The notes beneath the pieces were generated by a model. That model saw only the letters and a list, made by a program, of their open reading frames with translations, ran no database searches and had not been told where the DNA came from. Below, piece after piece: positions 26,558-36,563 of a stretch of DNA of 64,000 nt (position 1 is the stretch's first letter; every line of letters begins with the position of its first letter). A program made the position numbers and the translations under genes. This stretch comes from Sedimenticola hydrogenitrophicus (GTDB lineage Bacteria; Pseudomonadota; Gammaproteobacteria; Chromatiales; Chromatiaceae): assembly GCF_029017505.1 (NCBI RefSeq), contig NZ_JAQGEI010000003.1, positions 62,001 to 126,000 of the forward strand, in the 5' to 3' direction.

Positions 26558-27079
26558 CTACAACCCCATCCGGGACAGCAATGCCAGATCGATCTGCTCG
26601 AAGCGGTAGAGCCGGCCACCGTAACTGTCGATGAAGGCTTCGGCAGTTGCCTGATCGGCAAAACTGGCCAGGGTAGGTCCCATGGCGCCCGGGAGGCCGC
26701 TGCCCGCTACATACCAGGCCTGGCGGGCATCGATATAGGCGTCGTCCGCCGGCTGGTCCCAGGGGGTGAGCGCCATGTTGTGTACAAACACCTGCTGCAC
26801 CCGGTGCCGGTGTTCGGGGTCCAGCAGGTAGGCGAACAGCTCCCGGGTGGAGCAGAACTTGCGGGTTTGCCTTTCGCCCTGTTCATAGAGCTGGCCCTTG
26901 GGACCGGGGAAGTTGCTGATGATCATGCCACACAGATGGCATTCGTCGGCACGTTCGATGGCCACCGCCCGCTGAAGCTGCTGTTGGCGTTCGGGCTCCT
27001 GCTCACAACCGCTGGTCAGCAGCAGCGTAAGCAGCATCAGCAGTGAAGTGCCAAGCTGGCGTAGCTTGACCGGCGGCAT
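26558..27079 (-). CDS. nosL: NosL copper lipoprotein
   Basis: A 173-residue outer- or inner-membrane-anchored lipoprotein that delivers Cu(I) for nitrous oxide reductase maturation. The signal ends in LLLTSGC. The metal motif is ADECHLCGMIISNFPGPKGQ with Cys, Cys and Met ligands. The start MPPVKLRQ at 27079 overlaps the nosY stop (TGATG); an upstream in-frame start at 27106 would lie inside nosY. It is the last gene of the nos operon. No clear nosX/apbE gene follows. Confidence 0.93.
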   Translation of the reverse strand: MPPVKLRQLGTSLLMLLTLLLTSGCEQEPERQQQLQRAVAIERADECHLCGMIISNFPGPKGQLYEQGERQTRKFCSTRELFAYLLDPEHRHRVQQVFVHNMALTPWDQPADDAYIDARQAWYVAGSGLPGAMGPTLASFADQATAEAFIDSYGGRLYRFEQIDLALLSRMGL

Positions 27080-27906
27080 CACAGCTCTCTCCGGTTGAAC
27101 AGCCACAGCGACAACAGTATCGGCAGCAGCAGCCAGCCGGTCAGGGTGATTAACAGCGCGCCGGTGCCCAGGCGCACGTGCTGGGCAATGGCCATCAGGC
27201 CGCTGAGCTGGTCCTGGGCGAAATAGCTGATATTGACCAGGCGAAAGATATCGGTTGGGTTGAGCAGCAGCAGGTAGGGGAACAGCTGGGCGTCGACCTT
27301 GCCCTTGGTCCCAACCAGCAGCCCCAGCAGTCCCAGGTCAAACACCAGCACAAACAGGAACCAGAGGAACAGGGAGAGGCCCGCGGCCCTGGATTTTTCC
27401 GTGACCACGGCGCTGATCACATAGGCAAAGGCGATAAAGATCCAGCCCAGCAGGATGGCCGAGAGAATAAACAGTGCGAAGGCGGGGATCAGCGCTGCCC
27501 AGCCGGTGGTGTCGGAGAACAGGCCCATCACCAGGGCGGCCGCGCCGAATCCCAACAGGGTGGAGAGGGCCAGGATCAGGCCGTGGCCGAGCATCTTGCC
27601 CAACACCAGCTGCCAGCGGGACAGGGGATAGCTGAGCAGCAACAGCAGGGTACCGTTTTCGTCTTCACCCACCAGGCTGTCGTAGGAGAGCATCAGGGCG
27701 ATCAGCGGGATAATAAACACCGCCAGGCTGGCGAGGCTGATGATCGTGGTGGGCAGGGAGCTGAAGCCGACCCGGCCAGCGGCGGCCGAGCCGAAGTAGG
27801 CCAGCCCGATGGCCAGCAGGGCGAAGATCAGGCTGATGGCGACGATCCAGCGATTGCGCAGACCGTCCTTGAACTCCTTCTGGCAGATGGCGAGCAGGAT
27901 GGTCAT
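27079..27906 (-). CDS. nosY: NosY ABC transporter permease
   Basis: A 275-residue membrane protein with six hydrophobic segments, beginning ILLAICQKEFKDGLRNRWIV as is typical for NosY. With NosF and NosD it forms the ABC complex needed to build the catalytic CuZ centre of NosZ; it probably moves a sulfur species or supports the chaperone. The start directly abuts the nosF stop, showing a tight operon. Confidence 0.93.
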   Translation of the reverse strand: MTILLAICQKEFKDGLRNRWIVAISLIFALLAIGLAYFGSAAAGRVGFSSLPTTIISLASLAVFIIPLIALMLSYDSLVGEDENGTLLLLLSYPLSRWQLVLGKMLGHGLILALSTLLGFGAAALVMGLFSDTTGWAALIPAFALFILSAILLGWIFIAFAYVISAVVTEKSRAAGLSLFLWFLFVLVFDLGLLGLLVGTKGKVDAQLFPYLLLLNPTDIFRLVNISYFAQDQLSGLMAIAQHVRLGTGALLITLTGWLLLPILLSLWLFNRREL

Positions 27907-28827
27907 TCAGCACTCCTCCATGAGGTGGCGTCGATCGCTGGCGGCATGCTGGATAAAGTGGCTGTACAGGTCCTCCAGCGAGGGTAACTGCATGTCGATG
28001 TCGGTCACTCCCGGCAGATGGGTCAGCTGCCGCAGGCAGGCCATCTTCTGGCCGATGGGGATCCTTAGCCGCAGGCCGTCACCGCCCGCCTGGGCGTAGT
28101 CGACCCAGGGGGCTGGCAGTGAGACCGGGGCGCCCTGCAGAGTCAGGGTCATGGGCAGTGCCGCCTGCTGGCGTAACTGTTCCAGGCTGCCCTCGGCGAG
28201 CGCCTCTCCCTGGCCGAGGATCATCGCCCGGTCGATATATTTTTCCACCCCGGGCAGCACATGGGAACAGAGGATCACCGTGCAGCCCTGCTGCTTGAGC
28301 AGCGCCAGGTGCTGATAGAAGTCCCGGGTGGCGATGGGATCCAGGCCCACGGTGGGCTCATCGAGCAGCAGCAGTTTGGGCTCGCCCAGCAGCGCCTGGG
28401 CCAGCCCCAGCCGTTGCCGCATCCCCTTGGAGTAGGTCTTGATACGGCGCTGGCCGGCATGCCCCAGCCCCACCTGCTCCAGGATACGTAGGCTATGGTG
28501 GCGGGAAACCCCTTTGAGGCGGGCGAAATAGCCAAGTACTTCCTGGCCGGTCAGTTGATCGTAGAAGCTGACGTTTTCCGGCAGAAAACCGATCTGCCTG
28601 CGCAGCCCGCGGGCATTGGCCGTATCGGGGCGGCGGCCGAATACCCGCACCTCGCCGGCGCTGGCCTGGATCACCCCCAGCATCAGTTTGATGGCGGTGG
28701 TTTTTCCGGCACCGTTGTGGCCGAACAGGCCCAGTACCTCGCCCTGTCGCAGGTACAGGTCAACGCCTCGCAGGGCGTGGACCTCGCGATACCGTTTTTC
28801 AACCCGTTCCAGTTCGACGATATTCAT
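27907..28827 (-). CDS. nosF: NosF ABC transporter ATPase
   Basis: A 306-residue ATPase with the Walker A motif GHNGAGKTT, signature YSKGMRQRLGLAQ and Walker B LLLLDEPTVGLDP. It powers the NosDFY complex. Its ATG overlaps the nosD stop by four bases. The C-terminal 80 residues form a small accessory domain common in NosF. Confidence 0.95.
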   Translation of the reverse strand: MNIVELERVEKRYREVHALRGVDLYLRQGEVLGLFGHNGAGKTTAIKLMLGVIQASAGEVRVFGRRPDTANARGLRRQIGFLPENVSFYDQLTGQEVLGYFARLKGVSRHHSLRILEQVGLGHAGQRRIKTYSKGMRQRLGLAQALLGEPKLLLLDEPTVGLDPIATRDFYQHLALLKQQGCTVILCSHVLPGVEKYIDRAMILGQGEALAEGSLEQLRQQAALPMTLTLQGAPVSLPAPWVDYAQAGGDGLRLRIPIGQKMACLRQLTHLPGVTDIDMQLPSLEDLYSHFIQHAASDRRHLMEEC

Positions 28828-30224
28828 CGGGCATGCTCATCGGTTGCCCGGGGTCTGTCGGCTTCGGGAACCGATGACAGGTAGGGCGAATGCATCAGTG
28901 GATGGCTGTCCGTGACCCCGGCTGGCCGGAACACCGGAAACTGCCGCTGCACCCAGCGCAGGGTTTCCACCGCCGGGCTGTTCATCAGCACCCTGGTGGT
29001 GGGGTATTTCCAGAGCAGCTTGTCGATCGCGTCGTTGGGTTGATAGCGGGTGTCGCCGATGCCGTCGTCGTTCATGTCCCAGCCCAGGTAGTCACTCCAG
29101 TAGTTGCCGCGGCCCTGGCTGGACCACTCCTGTTGGCGGTTGGCGACGTATTTGACCTGCTCCTTGTTGGCGATAAAGGCATTGCCGGAGAAGTGGTTGT
29201 CTTCCGATCCGGCGGTCAGGTGGATGCCCAGGTCGCTGTCGGCCATCAGGTTGTCGCTGATCTGGTTGAATAGTGAGTTGTAGATGAAGATCGCCTTGCC
29301 CTCGGCACCCGCGACGTCCGGGGAGCTCGTCGAGTAGGTGGAGCTGCGTCCGCTTCGCACCCCCTCCACCCGGTTGTTGGCGATGGTGGAATGGGTGATG
29401 AAGTTCATCAGTAAGCCGTAGTTGCGATCATCCTCGGAGCGATTGTCGGTCACGGTCAGGTATTTCGATTGCATCAGGGCATAGCCGGTACGGGTGTTCT
29501 GGGTATGGTTGTGGCTGACCTCGTTACTGTGGGCGTACATGTAGTGCACCCCATAGCGCAGGTCATGCAGGTAGTTGCCGACCAGCCGGTTGTTATTGCT
29601 GGATTCGATATACAGGCCATCGCGAGTATGCCACACCTCGTTGTCTTCGATCAGGGCGCCGCTGACGTTGGAGAGGTGGATGCCGTTGCCGCGATCGGTG
29701 GAGCGAAGCGCAGTGTTGCCTTCGATTCTGTTGCCGATGACGCGGGCATTGGCGGCGCCGTCGATCCAGATGCCGAAGCCGTCGCCGTGCAACCGGTTGG
29801 CGGTGATCCGCACCTGTTCGGCTGTTTTTTCGACGAAGATCCCGGCATCCAACGTGGTGAGATTGGCCCCCCAGTTGCGGATGCCGAGATTACGGATGGC
29901 GACACCTTTGGCCATGATCCGCAGGGCGTGGCCCCGGCCGGCGGCGTCGATCAGCGCCGCGGACTGGCCGTCAATCGTCACGCTGCGGGTGACGCGGAAA
30001 TTGCCCCGGTAGATCCCCGGCGCCAGCAGCAGGCGGGTACCGGGCTGGACACTGTCCAGCGCCTGCTGAAGGTCGTCCGCCGGTGTCAGGCGAAGCTCGC
30101 CCGCCCAGGCAGCGTGAATCATCCCCAGCAGCAGGAGACAGCACAGGGCACGGCAGGCGATCAATCGCAGCATCGGCAGCATTCCTGGAAAGGCCGCTCC
30201 CGGTGCCATGCACCGGGTCGGCAA
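28824..30224 (-). CDS. nosD: NosD periplasmic copper-assembly protein
   Basis: A 466-residue protein with a Sec signal peptide (CLLLLGMIHAAWAG) and a right-handed parallel beta-helix made of CASH repeats, seen as recurring units such as NRLVGNYLHDLRYGVHYM and GIHLSNVSGALIEDN. NosD docks copper-loaded NosL and NosZ. Several in-frame ATGs precede the signal (30224, 30182, 30173), none with a strong ribosome site; the true start may be 30173. nosZ lies about 110 bp upstream across the hairpin at 30281-30337. Confidence 0.93.
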   Translation of the reverse strand: MPTRCMAPGAAFPGMLPMLRLIACRALCCLLLLGMIHAAWAGELRLTPADDLQQALDSVQPGTRLLLAPGIYRGNFRVTRSVTIDGQSAALIDAAGRGHALRIMAKGVAIRNLGIRNWGANLTTLDAGIFVEKTAEQVRITANRLHGDGFGIWIDGAANARVIGNRIEGNTALRSTDRGNGIHLSNVSGALIEDNEVWHTRDGLYIESSNNNRLVGNYLHDLRYGVHYMYAHSNEVSHNHTQNTRTGYALMQSKYLTVTDNRSEDDRNYGLLMNFITHSTIANNRVEGVRSGRSSTYSTSSPDVAGAEGKAIFIYNSLFNQISDNLMADSDLGIHLTAGSEDNHFSGNAFIANKEQVKYVANRQQEWSSQGRGNYWSDYLGWDMNDDGIGDTRYQPNDAIDKLLWKYPTTRVLMNSPAVETLRWVQRQFPVFRPAGVTDSHPLMHSPYLSSVPEADRPRATDEHAR

Positions 30225-30280
30225 CCATCAGCGGGGAGGTGACGCACACCTGCCAGTGGGGGCGTAACACCCGTTTTGGT

Positions 30281-30337
30281 CTAGGAGCCTGTCGGGTTTT
30301 CCGCAGCAGGTTAGTGTTAAATCCGACAGGCTCCTAG
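30281..30337. terminator. Large hairpin between nosZ and nosD (GGAGCCTGTCGG family)
   Basis: A 19-bp stem CTAGGAGCCTGTCGGGTTT / AAATCCGACAGGCTCCTAG with one G-T pair and a 19-base loop. The right arm covers the nosZ stop codon at 30334-30336. It probably stabilises the nosZ transcript or attenuates downstream genes. Relatives sit at 38005-38034 and 44922-44958. Confidence 0.8.
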
Positions 30338-32241
30338 GCCTTCTCCACCAGCATGCGGCCGCGCATCTCCATGTGCAGGGCGTGGCAGAACCAGGTGCAG
30401 TAGTACCAGTAGACCCCCGGATCCCGGGCGATAAAGGTCGCCGAGGCGGTGGCTTGGGGACCTATCTCGAACTGTATCCCGTGATTGACCAGGGAGAAGC
30501 CGTGCGTGAGGTCCTCGATGGTGTCCAGGTTGGTGATAACGACCGTCACCTCGTCCCCCTGCTTCACCCGGAAGGTGTCCATGCCGTAGAGCGGCGCCGA
30601 CGAGGTCATATAGACCCGCACCTTGTTGCCGTCGCGGATCACCTTGTTGTCCTGTTCCAGGGTGATGCCGTCCTGCTTCGCCATGGCCACGGTGTCGGCA
30701 AAGAAGGGGTCGTCGCGCTTCCACAGTTTGTCGGTCTTGACCATGCTGCGGTGGATAATGATGCAGTCGTGGGGCTCGGCAAAGGCGGGGCCATCGTGCA
30801 GCAGCTTCATCTCGTCGCCGGAGATGTCGATCAACTGGTCATTCTCCGGGTGCAGCGGGCCGACCGGCAGGAAGCGATCCTTGGAGAATTTGCACAGGGA
30901 AACGAGGTATTTGCCATTGGCATCCAGGGTCTCCCCCATGCTGGTATGGTTGTGGCCCGGCTGGTAGTGCACATCCAGTTTCTGCACGATGTAGTTCACC
31001 TTCTCGCCCTGGTAGGCGCGCACCGCCTGCTCCATATTCCACTTGCAGATCTGGCTGTCGATGAACAGTGTGGTGTAGGCATTGCCGCGGCCATCGAACG
31101 CGGTGTGCAGGGGCCCCAGCCCCAGCTCCACCTCCGCGGCAATCACGTCGCGCGGCTCGATCTTGCCCTCGAACAGGTCGTCGAACTTGTGTATGTCGAA
31201 CAGGGTGATGGTGGGCGACAGCTTGCCGTTGGCCACGGCGTAACGGCCATCCGGGGCGGTGTTCATGCCGTGGGGACTCTTCGGCACCGGCACGTAGGCG
31301 GTCAGCTTGGAGCCCTTGCGACCGTTCAGTACCGGCACCTTGTCGGCACCGGGCAGGGTCTGGTAGTCGCCGGCCTGGATCGCCGCCTCGATGCGCTCGA
31401 TATTGAAAATCACCACATGATCCCGCTCGTTGCGCAGCGAGCCGGCCAGGGTGACGGCATTCTCCGAATTGTAGCAGGTGGAGAAGGCATATTTGCCGGA
31501 GTAGTCGGCGTCGGTGTTGTCCAGGTTGCCGTCGACGATCACCTGGAAGGCCATCTCCATGGTCTCGGCGTCCACGGCGTTGAACATGGTGTAATAGGCC
31601 TCGATATCGTCCATGCCGCTGCCGTCATTGGGATGGGGGATACGGAATTCGGCGTTGCAGAAGACGTACTTGGTATAGGGGGCCTTCTGCACCCGCAGGC
31701 CGTGGATCGCCTGCACGTTGGGGATGGTGGTGATCCGGTCGGTCTTCATCACATCACAGCGGATTCGGGCCACCCGGGTATTCGCCTTGTCGTTGATGAA
31801 GATGTATTTGTTGTCATAGCGGCCTTTGGTCATGCTCATGTGCGGGTGGTGGGCATCGCCGGTCAGGAATGCCGTGTCACCCAGCACCCGCTTGCTCTCG
31901 TTGGTGATGCCCCAGCCGGTGGCGCTGTCGATATTGAACACCGGTATCCGTGACAGCTCGCGCATGGAAGGCACGCCGAGGATCCGCACCTCGCCGGATT
32001 GGCCGCCGCTCCAGAAACCGTAGTATTCATCCAGCTCGCCGGGTGCCACCTGGATATCATTGTGTTCGTCTTCGGCGGCGTTGGCGGGTGCCAGCAGACC
32101 GGCACCCAGCCCCGTCCCGGCGGCACCCATCAGGGCGGCGCTGGACCCCAGGAACTGTCGCCGGCTGAGTCGCACATGCTCACTGTCCGATGGATCGTTT
32201 AGGTCAATCTCCGTTGGTTGTGGTTTTCTTGATTCGGTCAT
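30334..32241 (-). CDS. nosZ: Nitrous oxide reductase NosZ (clade I, Tat)
   Basis: A 635-residue periplasmic copper enzyme that reduces N2O to N2. The N-terminus has the Tat signal [16 protein letters not shown], which marks the clade I type. The beta-propeller with the CuZ histidines is in the middle (for example GDAHHPHMS and GHNHTSMG). The CuA domain at the C-terminus shows [19 protein letters not shown] with its two Cys, His and Met ligands. Length and order are normal. It follows nosR by 75 bp and is followed by nosD. Confidence 0.97.
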   Translation of the reverse strand: MTESRKPQPTEIDLNDPSDSEHVRLSRRQFLGSSAALMGAAGTGLGAGLLAPANAAEDEHNDIQVAPGELDEYYGFWSGGQSGEVRILGVPSMRELSRIPVFNIDSATGWGITNESKRVLGDTAFLTGDAHHPHMSMTKGRYDNKYIFINDKANTRVARIRCDVMKTDRITTIPNVQAIHGLRVQKAPYTKYVFCNAEFRIPHPNDGSGMDDIEAYYTMFNAVDAETMEMAFQVIVDGNLDNTDADYSGKYAFSTCYNSENAVTLAGSLRNERDHVVIFNIERIEAAIQAGDYQTLPGADKVPVLNGRKGSKLTAYVPVPKSPHGMNTAPDGRYAVANGKLSPTITLFDIHKFDDLFEGKIEPRDVIAAEVELGLGPLHTAFDGRGNAYTTLFIDSQICKWNMEQAVRAYQGEKVNYIVQKLDVHYQPGHNHTSMGETLDANGKYLVSLCKFSKDRFLPVGPLHPENDQLIDISGDEMKLLHDGPAFAEPHDCIIIHRSMVKTDKLWKRDDPFFADTVAMAKQDGITLEQDNKVIRDGNKVRVYMTSSAPLYGMDTFRVKQGDEVTVVITNLDTIEDLTHGFSLVNHGIQFEIGPQATASATFIARDPGVYWYYCTWFCHALHMEMRGRMLVEKA

Positions 32242-32316
32242 CTCTCTCTCCTTTGATGTCCCTGAGGCGATTTATTATTTACTCCAGACCATGACAAGCA
32301 TAGAACAGCTGAATCG

Positions 32317-34491
32317 TTATGAGGGTGCCTGGTTGATCCCGACAGTGGCTGCCGGGGTCTTGGTGACTGACACCGCCACCGTCTGCTCCCGCTTGCGGCG
32401 TTGCCTGTTCCTGGCCACCAGGGGTGGGCATTTGTCTTGATTATGATAGGTCATCTGGCAATCGAGGCAGTAGTGACATTCATTGGCGTTGATGGTGCCA
32501 TCGGGTTCAATCGCCTGGATCTCGCATTCGTTGGCACACACCTGGCAGGGGTCTCCACACTCCTTGCGGCGCTTGAGCCAGTCGAAGATACGGAATCTGG
32601 AGGGAATCACCAGCGCCGCGCCCAGGGGACAGAGATAACGACAGTAGAACTTGCGGGTAAACAGGGAGATAAACAGCAGCCCGCCGGCATAGAGCACGTA
32701 GCCCCATTCGCGCTGGAACTTGAGCATGATGGCGGTCTTGAAAGGCTCCACCTCGGCGTAGCGCTCCGCCTCGCCCAGGGACTCCAGCGAGATGCCAAAC
32801 AGCGCCAGCAGAATGATGTATTTCACCGCCCAGAGCCGCTCGTGGACCGCAAAGGAGGGTTCGAACTGGCGAATCCCGAGTTTGCGGGCGGCTTGATTGA
32901 GCAGTTCCTGCAGGGCGCCGAACGGGCATAGCCAGCCGCAGAAGATGCCCCGGCCCCAGAGCAGCAGGGTCACGGCCACATAGGCCCAGAGGATAAAGAT
33001 CACCGGATCCAGCAGAAACAGTTGCCAACTGAAATCGGCCATTATCGCGTGGACGAAGGTGAGGACATTGACTATGGAGAGTTGTCCCAGGGTGTACCAG
33101 CCAATAAATACCACCGTATAGGCCAAAAACAGGTGGCGCAGGTTGTGCAGGAACTTTGGATAGCGTACCAGCCAGTCCTGCAGGAAGATGATCGCCGTTA
33201 ACAGCACCAGACTGATCACCAGTACGGTGATCTGAAACTGTTTATTAAGCCATACCGAGACCCACAGGGGTTCGGGTTCCTGCTGTTCCACCGGCGGTGG
33301 CGCGGGACGCTCGATATAGCGCTCCGGGATCTGGTAGTCGCCGTAGAAGCTGGTGAACACGCTGTCCAGGGCACCCACCTGACGGCGCACCAGCAACTCC
33401 AGTTGCCAGGGTGCCCCGGGGTCGAATTCGTAGGCGGAACGGATGATGAAAATCACCATCTCGTCGAAACCGGGAAAGCCCTCGATATAGACGTCGCTGA
33501 GGCGCTGGTAGTCGGTATCGTGGAAGATGACGGTCTTGCCGGCCTGCTGCAACTGGAGGCGGTCGAAGATGCCGCCGCGCACATAGCCGTTGCCCTTGAA
33601 CGAGTAACGCCCCTTGCCGAACACCGCGATCGCCTGATCACCGGGTTGAAGCTGTTTCATCAGCCACTGATATTCCGAATCCCCCAGCAGGTTGCGGCCG
33701 AGCGTGGGTACGTTCAGGGGGGCATAGAAGAGGTCGATGAAGGGATCATTCTTCTGTTCCGGCGCGGCCGTATCCACGTCGGCGGCGTCGGTATCCCTAA
33801 AGGCCTGATCGACCGCGCCACGGTCGAGCCGCAGACGGCGGATGGAGCCGTCTTTGGTGAGTGTCGCCCAGTCGGCGGGCTGGTAGAGCTCCTGCCTGAT
33901 GGTGGCGGGCGGTACCACAGCGGTGGCGCTGAGTCCGGCAATCTCCAGCGCCTGGGCCACCTTGAGCGCCGAGCGCGTCAGGGTCTCATTGACCACCATC
34001 ACCGTGACGGTGGCGCCGGTGACTGCATCCACGCCGATAATCTCCTCGCTGTTGCTGGTCCCGACACGCACCCGGTTGGTGACGTTGAGGTTGCGGTACT
34101 GGGCGGTGAAGTCGAACAGTTTCTGCTCGGGAATGCCCACCAGCAGGATCGGCTCGTGGTGTTCAAGCAGCTGGATATCGATGAAGTTACCCTGGGTATC
34201 CATGGCCACCATGATATTGATGGGCTGGCCCGAGTAGGCGGGGATGTCCAGGATATCCCGGGTTTCAAAGGCGTAACCGAGTACCGTGTCAGCCTGGTAG
34301 ATGGTACGGATCAGGGGGCCGTCATCTCCCCCGGCGGGGGCTTTGTCACTGATCCGGGAGGCATCGGGAAAGGCGGCCTCGATCGCCGGCATGGCGGGTT
34401 TGGCGGCGCTGATGGTCAGCGCATGGGCGTTGCCAATGGGCAGAGACAGCAGCGCCCATAGGCAGAAAAGGCTGATTTTGAAGCTGTGCAT
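32317..34491 (-). CDS. nosR: NosR, membrane flavo-iron-sulfur protein
   Basis: A 724-residue protein needed for nosZ expression and electron supply. It begins with a signal and a periplasmic FMN-binding domain (about residues 80-180, VDAVTGATVTVMVVNETLTR with the flavin-linked Thr). Next come about five membrane helices with cytoplasmic CxxxCP motifs (GWLCPFGALQELL and CRYLCPLGAAL). A final ferredoxin domain has two clusters, CGDPCQVCANEC and CHYCLDCQMTYHN. It is the first gene of the nos operon, with a candidate FNR-type site about 120 bp upstream. Confidence 0.96.
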   Translation of the reverse strand: MHSFKISLFCLWALLSLPIGNAHALTISAAKPAMPAIEAAFPDASRISDKAPAGGDDGPLIRTIYQADTVLGYAFETRDILDIPAYSGQPINIMVAMDTQGNFIDIQLLEHHEPILLVGIPEQKLFDFTAQYRNLNVTNRVRVGTSNSEEIIGVDAVTGATVTVMVVNETLTRSALKVAQALEIAGLSATAVVPPATIRQELYQPADWATLTKDGSIRRLRLDRGAVDQAFRDTDAADVDTAAPEQKNDPFIDLFYAPLNVPTLGRNLLGDSEYQWLMKQLQPGDQAIAVFGKGRYSFKGNGYVRGGIFDRLQLQQAGKTVIFHDTDYQRLSDVYIEGFPGFDEMVIFIIRSAYEFDPGAPWQLELLVRRQVGALDSVFTSFYGDYQIPERYIERPAPPPVEQQEPEPLWVSVWLNKQFQITVLVISLVLLTAIIFLQDWLVRYPKFLHNLRHLFLAYTVVFIGWYTLGQLSIVNVLTFVHAIMADFSWQLFLLDPVIFILWAYVAVTLLLWGRGIFCGWLCPFGALQELLNQAARKLGIRQFEPSFAVHERLWAVKYIILLALFGISLESLGEAERYAEVEPFKTAIMLKFQREWGYVLYAGGLLFISLFTRKFYCRYLCPLGAALVIPSRFRIFDWLKRRKECGDPCQVCANECEIQAIEPDGTINANECHYCLDCQMTYHNQDKCPPLVARNRQRRKREQTVAVSVTKTPAATVGINQAPS

Positions 34492-34606
34492 ATAGCGCTC
34501 GTCGGATTAGAAAACCCGAGAAATAAAGTGGACTCGCAGAAGACAATCTTAGCAGAGGTCAATCTTGACGCCTGTGGGAGGTTAATCAATCGTGGTCCAT
34601 GGGGTG

Positions 34607-34620
34607 TTGATGGAGGTCAA
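34607..34620. promoter_or_regulatory. Candidate FNR/Dnr site upstream of nosR
   Basis: TTGAT-GGAG-GTCAA matches the FNR/Dnr consensus TTGAT-N4-ATCAA in nine of ten positions. Its centre is about 122 bp upstream of the nosR ATG. No convincing -10 box could be fixed at the distance expected for class II activation. Confidence 0.6.
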
Positions 34621-34807
34621 TTTCGACCAATTTTTCCGTGTATGCGGGATAGTTCGCTAACAGTGAGACTGAATCGAGTCGGTATGGTTCTCCTGAAGGG
34701 TGGCGTTTTTTCACTTCATCGGTTTCGAAATAGCGTGTAACTGTTGCCATTCGAGGCAGTTTCGATGTGTCTCAGGGGACACGTGGCGCGATTGAAGTGC
34801 CCTCAGG

Positions 34808-35587
34808 CTAGCCTGAATCTGGCGGATGTGGCACCGGCCCCGCCGTCAGCCAGCCGATCAGGCGCTGCATCTGCTGGTAATGGGTCCCTTTCCAGTAGAT
34901 CTTGCGGCACCGGTCACACTGTCCGAATACCTCCTGGTGGGCGCGGGTGTGGGGTAACAGCTGATCCTGGATCAGCGCCTTGGCTACCGGCCGGATCATG
35001 CCGTTGCAGTGCATGCAGCGGCTGAACGGCCGCAGGTTGTTGCGCAGGTCGAGGCGGGTGACCACCTCCCGCAGTTGCTCGTGGGGATGGCGTGAGCGCA
35101 CGAAGTAGCCGTGGGTGATCTGTTTGCGCATCAGCAGTTTACGGTCACAGGTCAGGAGGATGCGCCGCTGCTCCACCGAGATCCCGGCCAGCGTTGGATC
35201 ATCGTAGTCGTTGCGGTACAGGGCGTCGAAACCGAGCATGCGCAGGTAGGCGGCCAGTCGGCCCAGGTGGGCGTCCAGCACAAAGCGGGGGTCGCGCAGG
35301 GGGCGGGGGCGCAATCGGGTGAGCGGGCTGATGTCCAGGGACTCGAACACCGGATAGACGCTGATCCGGTCGCCGTTCTGCACCTGATAGTGAAAATCCA
35401 CCGACCGGCCATTGACCAGGATGAGGTCGATCTCGGTGTGCGGCACCCCCAGTGACTCGACCAGATCCTTGATTGAGCCGGTTTGCTTGTAGCGATGCAC
35501 GAATTCCACCTTTTGCTTCTCCGCAGGCAGAAGGTCGTTCAGTTCTTCGTAGAAGCGCAGGCTGACCTGAAGCGGCTGTGTCGCCAT
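34808..35587 (-). CDS. Mut7-C RNase-domain protein with N-terminal ubiquitin-like domain
   Basis: A 259-residue protein of two domains. About residues 1-85 resemble the ubiquitin-like ThiS/MoaD-type domain found in these proteins (VNGRSVDFHYQVQNGDRISV). About residues 95-255 are the Mut7-C PIN-like RNase domain with DAHLGRLAAYLRMLGFD and a zinc ribbon built from CMHCNG and CDRCRKIYW. It is predicted to act on RNA; its target is unknown. The ATG at 35587 lies four bases after the pcm stop; an in-frame GTG at 35605 overlapping pcm is an alternative. Its own promoter is unlikely. Confidence 0.88.
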   Translation of the reverse strand: MATQPLQVSLRFYEELNDLLPAEKQKVEFVHRYKQTGSIKDLVESLGVPHTEIDLILVNGRSVDFHYQVQNGDRISVYPVFESLDISPLTRLRPRPLRDPRFVLDAHLGRLAAYLRMLGFDALYRNDYDDPTLAGISVEQRRILLTCDRKLLMRKQITHGYFVRSRHPHEQLREVVTRLDLRNNLRPFSRCMHCNGMIRPVAKALIQDQLLPHTRAHQEVFGQCDRCRKIYWKGTHYQQMQRLIGWLTAGPVPHPPDSG

Positions 35588-35591
35588 CCGT

Positions 35592-36281
35592 CTACTGCTC
35601 GTCACCCGTTGCCGTCGGGCTGTCCACCAGCGGCACGAAGGCGACGCTCAGGATATCGCGGGTGTGGGTACGTCCCTGCTCATCCTTGTTCACCAGCAGC
35701 AGTTGCTGGGTGAAATGGGGCAGGCCCACCGGGATGACCAGGCGTCCGCCGGGGGCGAGCTGGTCGATCAACTCCTCCGGGACGTAGGGGGCGGCGGCGG
35801 TGACGATGATGCCGTGGTAGGGTGCGTGCTCCGGCCAGCCGTGGTAGCCATTGCCGCTGCGGATGCGGACATTGGCGTAGCCGAGCCGGGCCAGCCGGCT
35901 GGCGGCGGCGTCGGTGAGTTTCGGGATCAGGTCCATGCTGTACACCTGCCGGCACAGCAGTGACAGCACCGCGGTCTGGTAACCCGAGCCGGTGCCGATT
36001 TCGAGCACCTGCTGGTCGGCTTGCGGCAGCAGCAGGTCGGTCATCAGGGCGACGATATAGGGTTGGGAGATGGTCTGGCCATGGCCGATCGGCAACGGGC
36101 CGTTATCAAAGGCCAGCGCCTTCATCTCATCGGGTACGAACTCATCGCGCGGTACCCGTGCCATGGCGTCCATAACCCGCCGGTCGAGTGCCGCCTTGCC
36201 GATCAGCCGGCGCGTGTAGCCCACTTCGCTGTCGATGTCGGCGAGCATCTGTCGCATGCCCCTGTCACGTGAAAAGGGCAT
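35592..36281 (-). CDS. pcm: Protein-L-isoaspartate O-methyltransferase
   Basis: A 229-residue SAM-dependent enzyme that starts repair of isoaspartyl damage in proteins. Signatures are PRDEFVPDEMKALAF, PIGHGQTISQPYIVALM, the SAM motif VLEIGTGSGYQTAVL and APGGRLVIPVG. The start MPFSRDRG at 36281 is preferred because AGGAAGGTA lies upstream; an in-frame ATG at 36359 would add an atypical extension. It forms a two-gene unit with the Mut7-C gene. Confidence 0.95.
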   Translation of the reverse strand: MPFSRDRGMRQMLADIDSEVGYTRRLIGKAALDRRVMDAMARVPRDEFVPDEMKALAFDNGPLPIGHGQTISQPYIVALMTDLLLPQADQQVLEIGTGSGYQTAVLSLLCRQVYSMDLIPKLTDAAASRLARLGYANVRIRSGNGYHGWPEHAPYHGIIVTAAAPYVPEELIDQLAPGGRLVIPVGLPHFTQQLLLVNKDEQGRTHTRDILSVAFVPLVDSPTATGDEQ

Positions 36282-36563
36282 CAGGCGGTACCTTCCTGCC
36301 AGGCCCATTCGATGCGTTGCACCCCCCGTTCCGCGAGGGCAGGGTCTTTGATATCGCAACTGGCATTCGGCATGGGCTGGCTCGGGGACCGGTAATCTTC
36401 TCCTGATTAAAGGAGCTTATCCCGGGGGCGTCAAGCCGGGAGGGGGTAACTTTTGTCGCTTCAAAACAGGGGAGTGTGCTGTGGCTCTGTGCTATTTTTT
36501 AGTTAGAGGTACCAGGCGGACAGCCTGGTATCAGGAGAGCCAAGAGGGAGGGTATCGGACGCC

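Noticed and set aside
27178-27987. Gln/Glu-rich rightward ORF opposite nosY
   Set aside because: Low-complexity shadow of a membrane protein gene read backwards.
30373-31953. 526-codon rightward ORF opposite nosZ
   Set aside because: Antisense shadow of a conserved gene, rich in Val/Gly/His as expected from high-GC third positions.
34558-34570. GTCAA-TC-TTGAC palindrome near nosR as a second FNR site
   Set aside because: The spacer is two bases instead of four, so it does not fit FNR or Dnr dimers.
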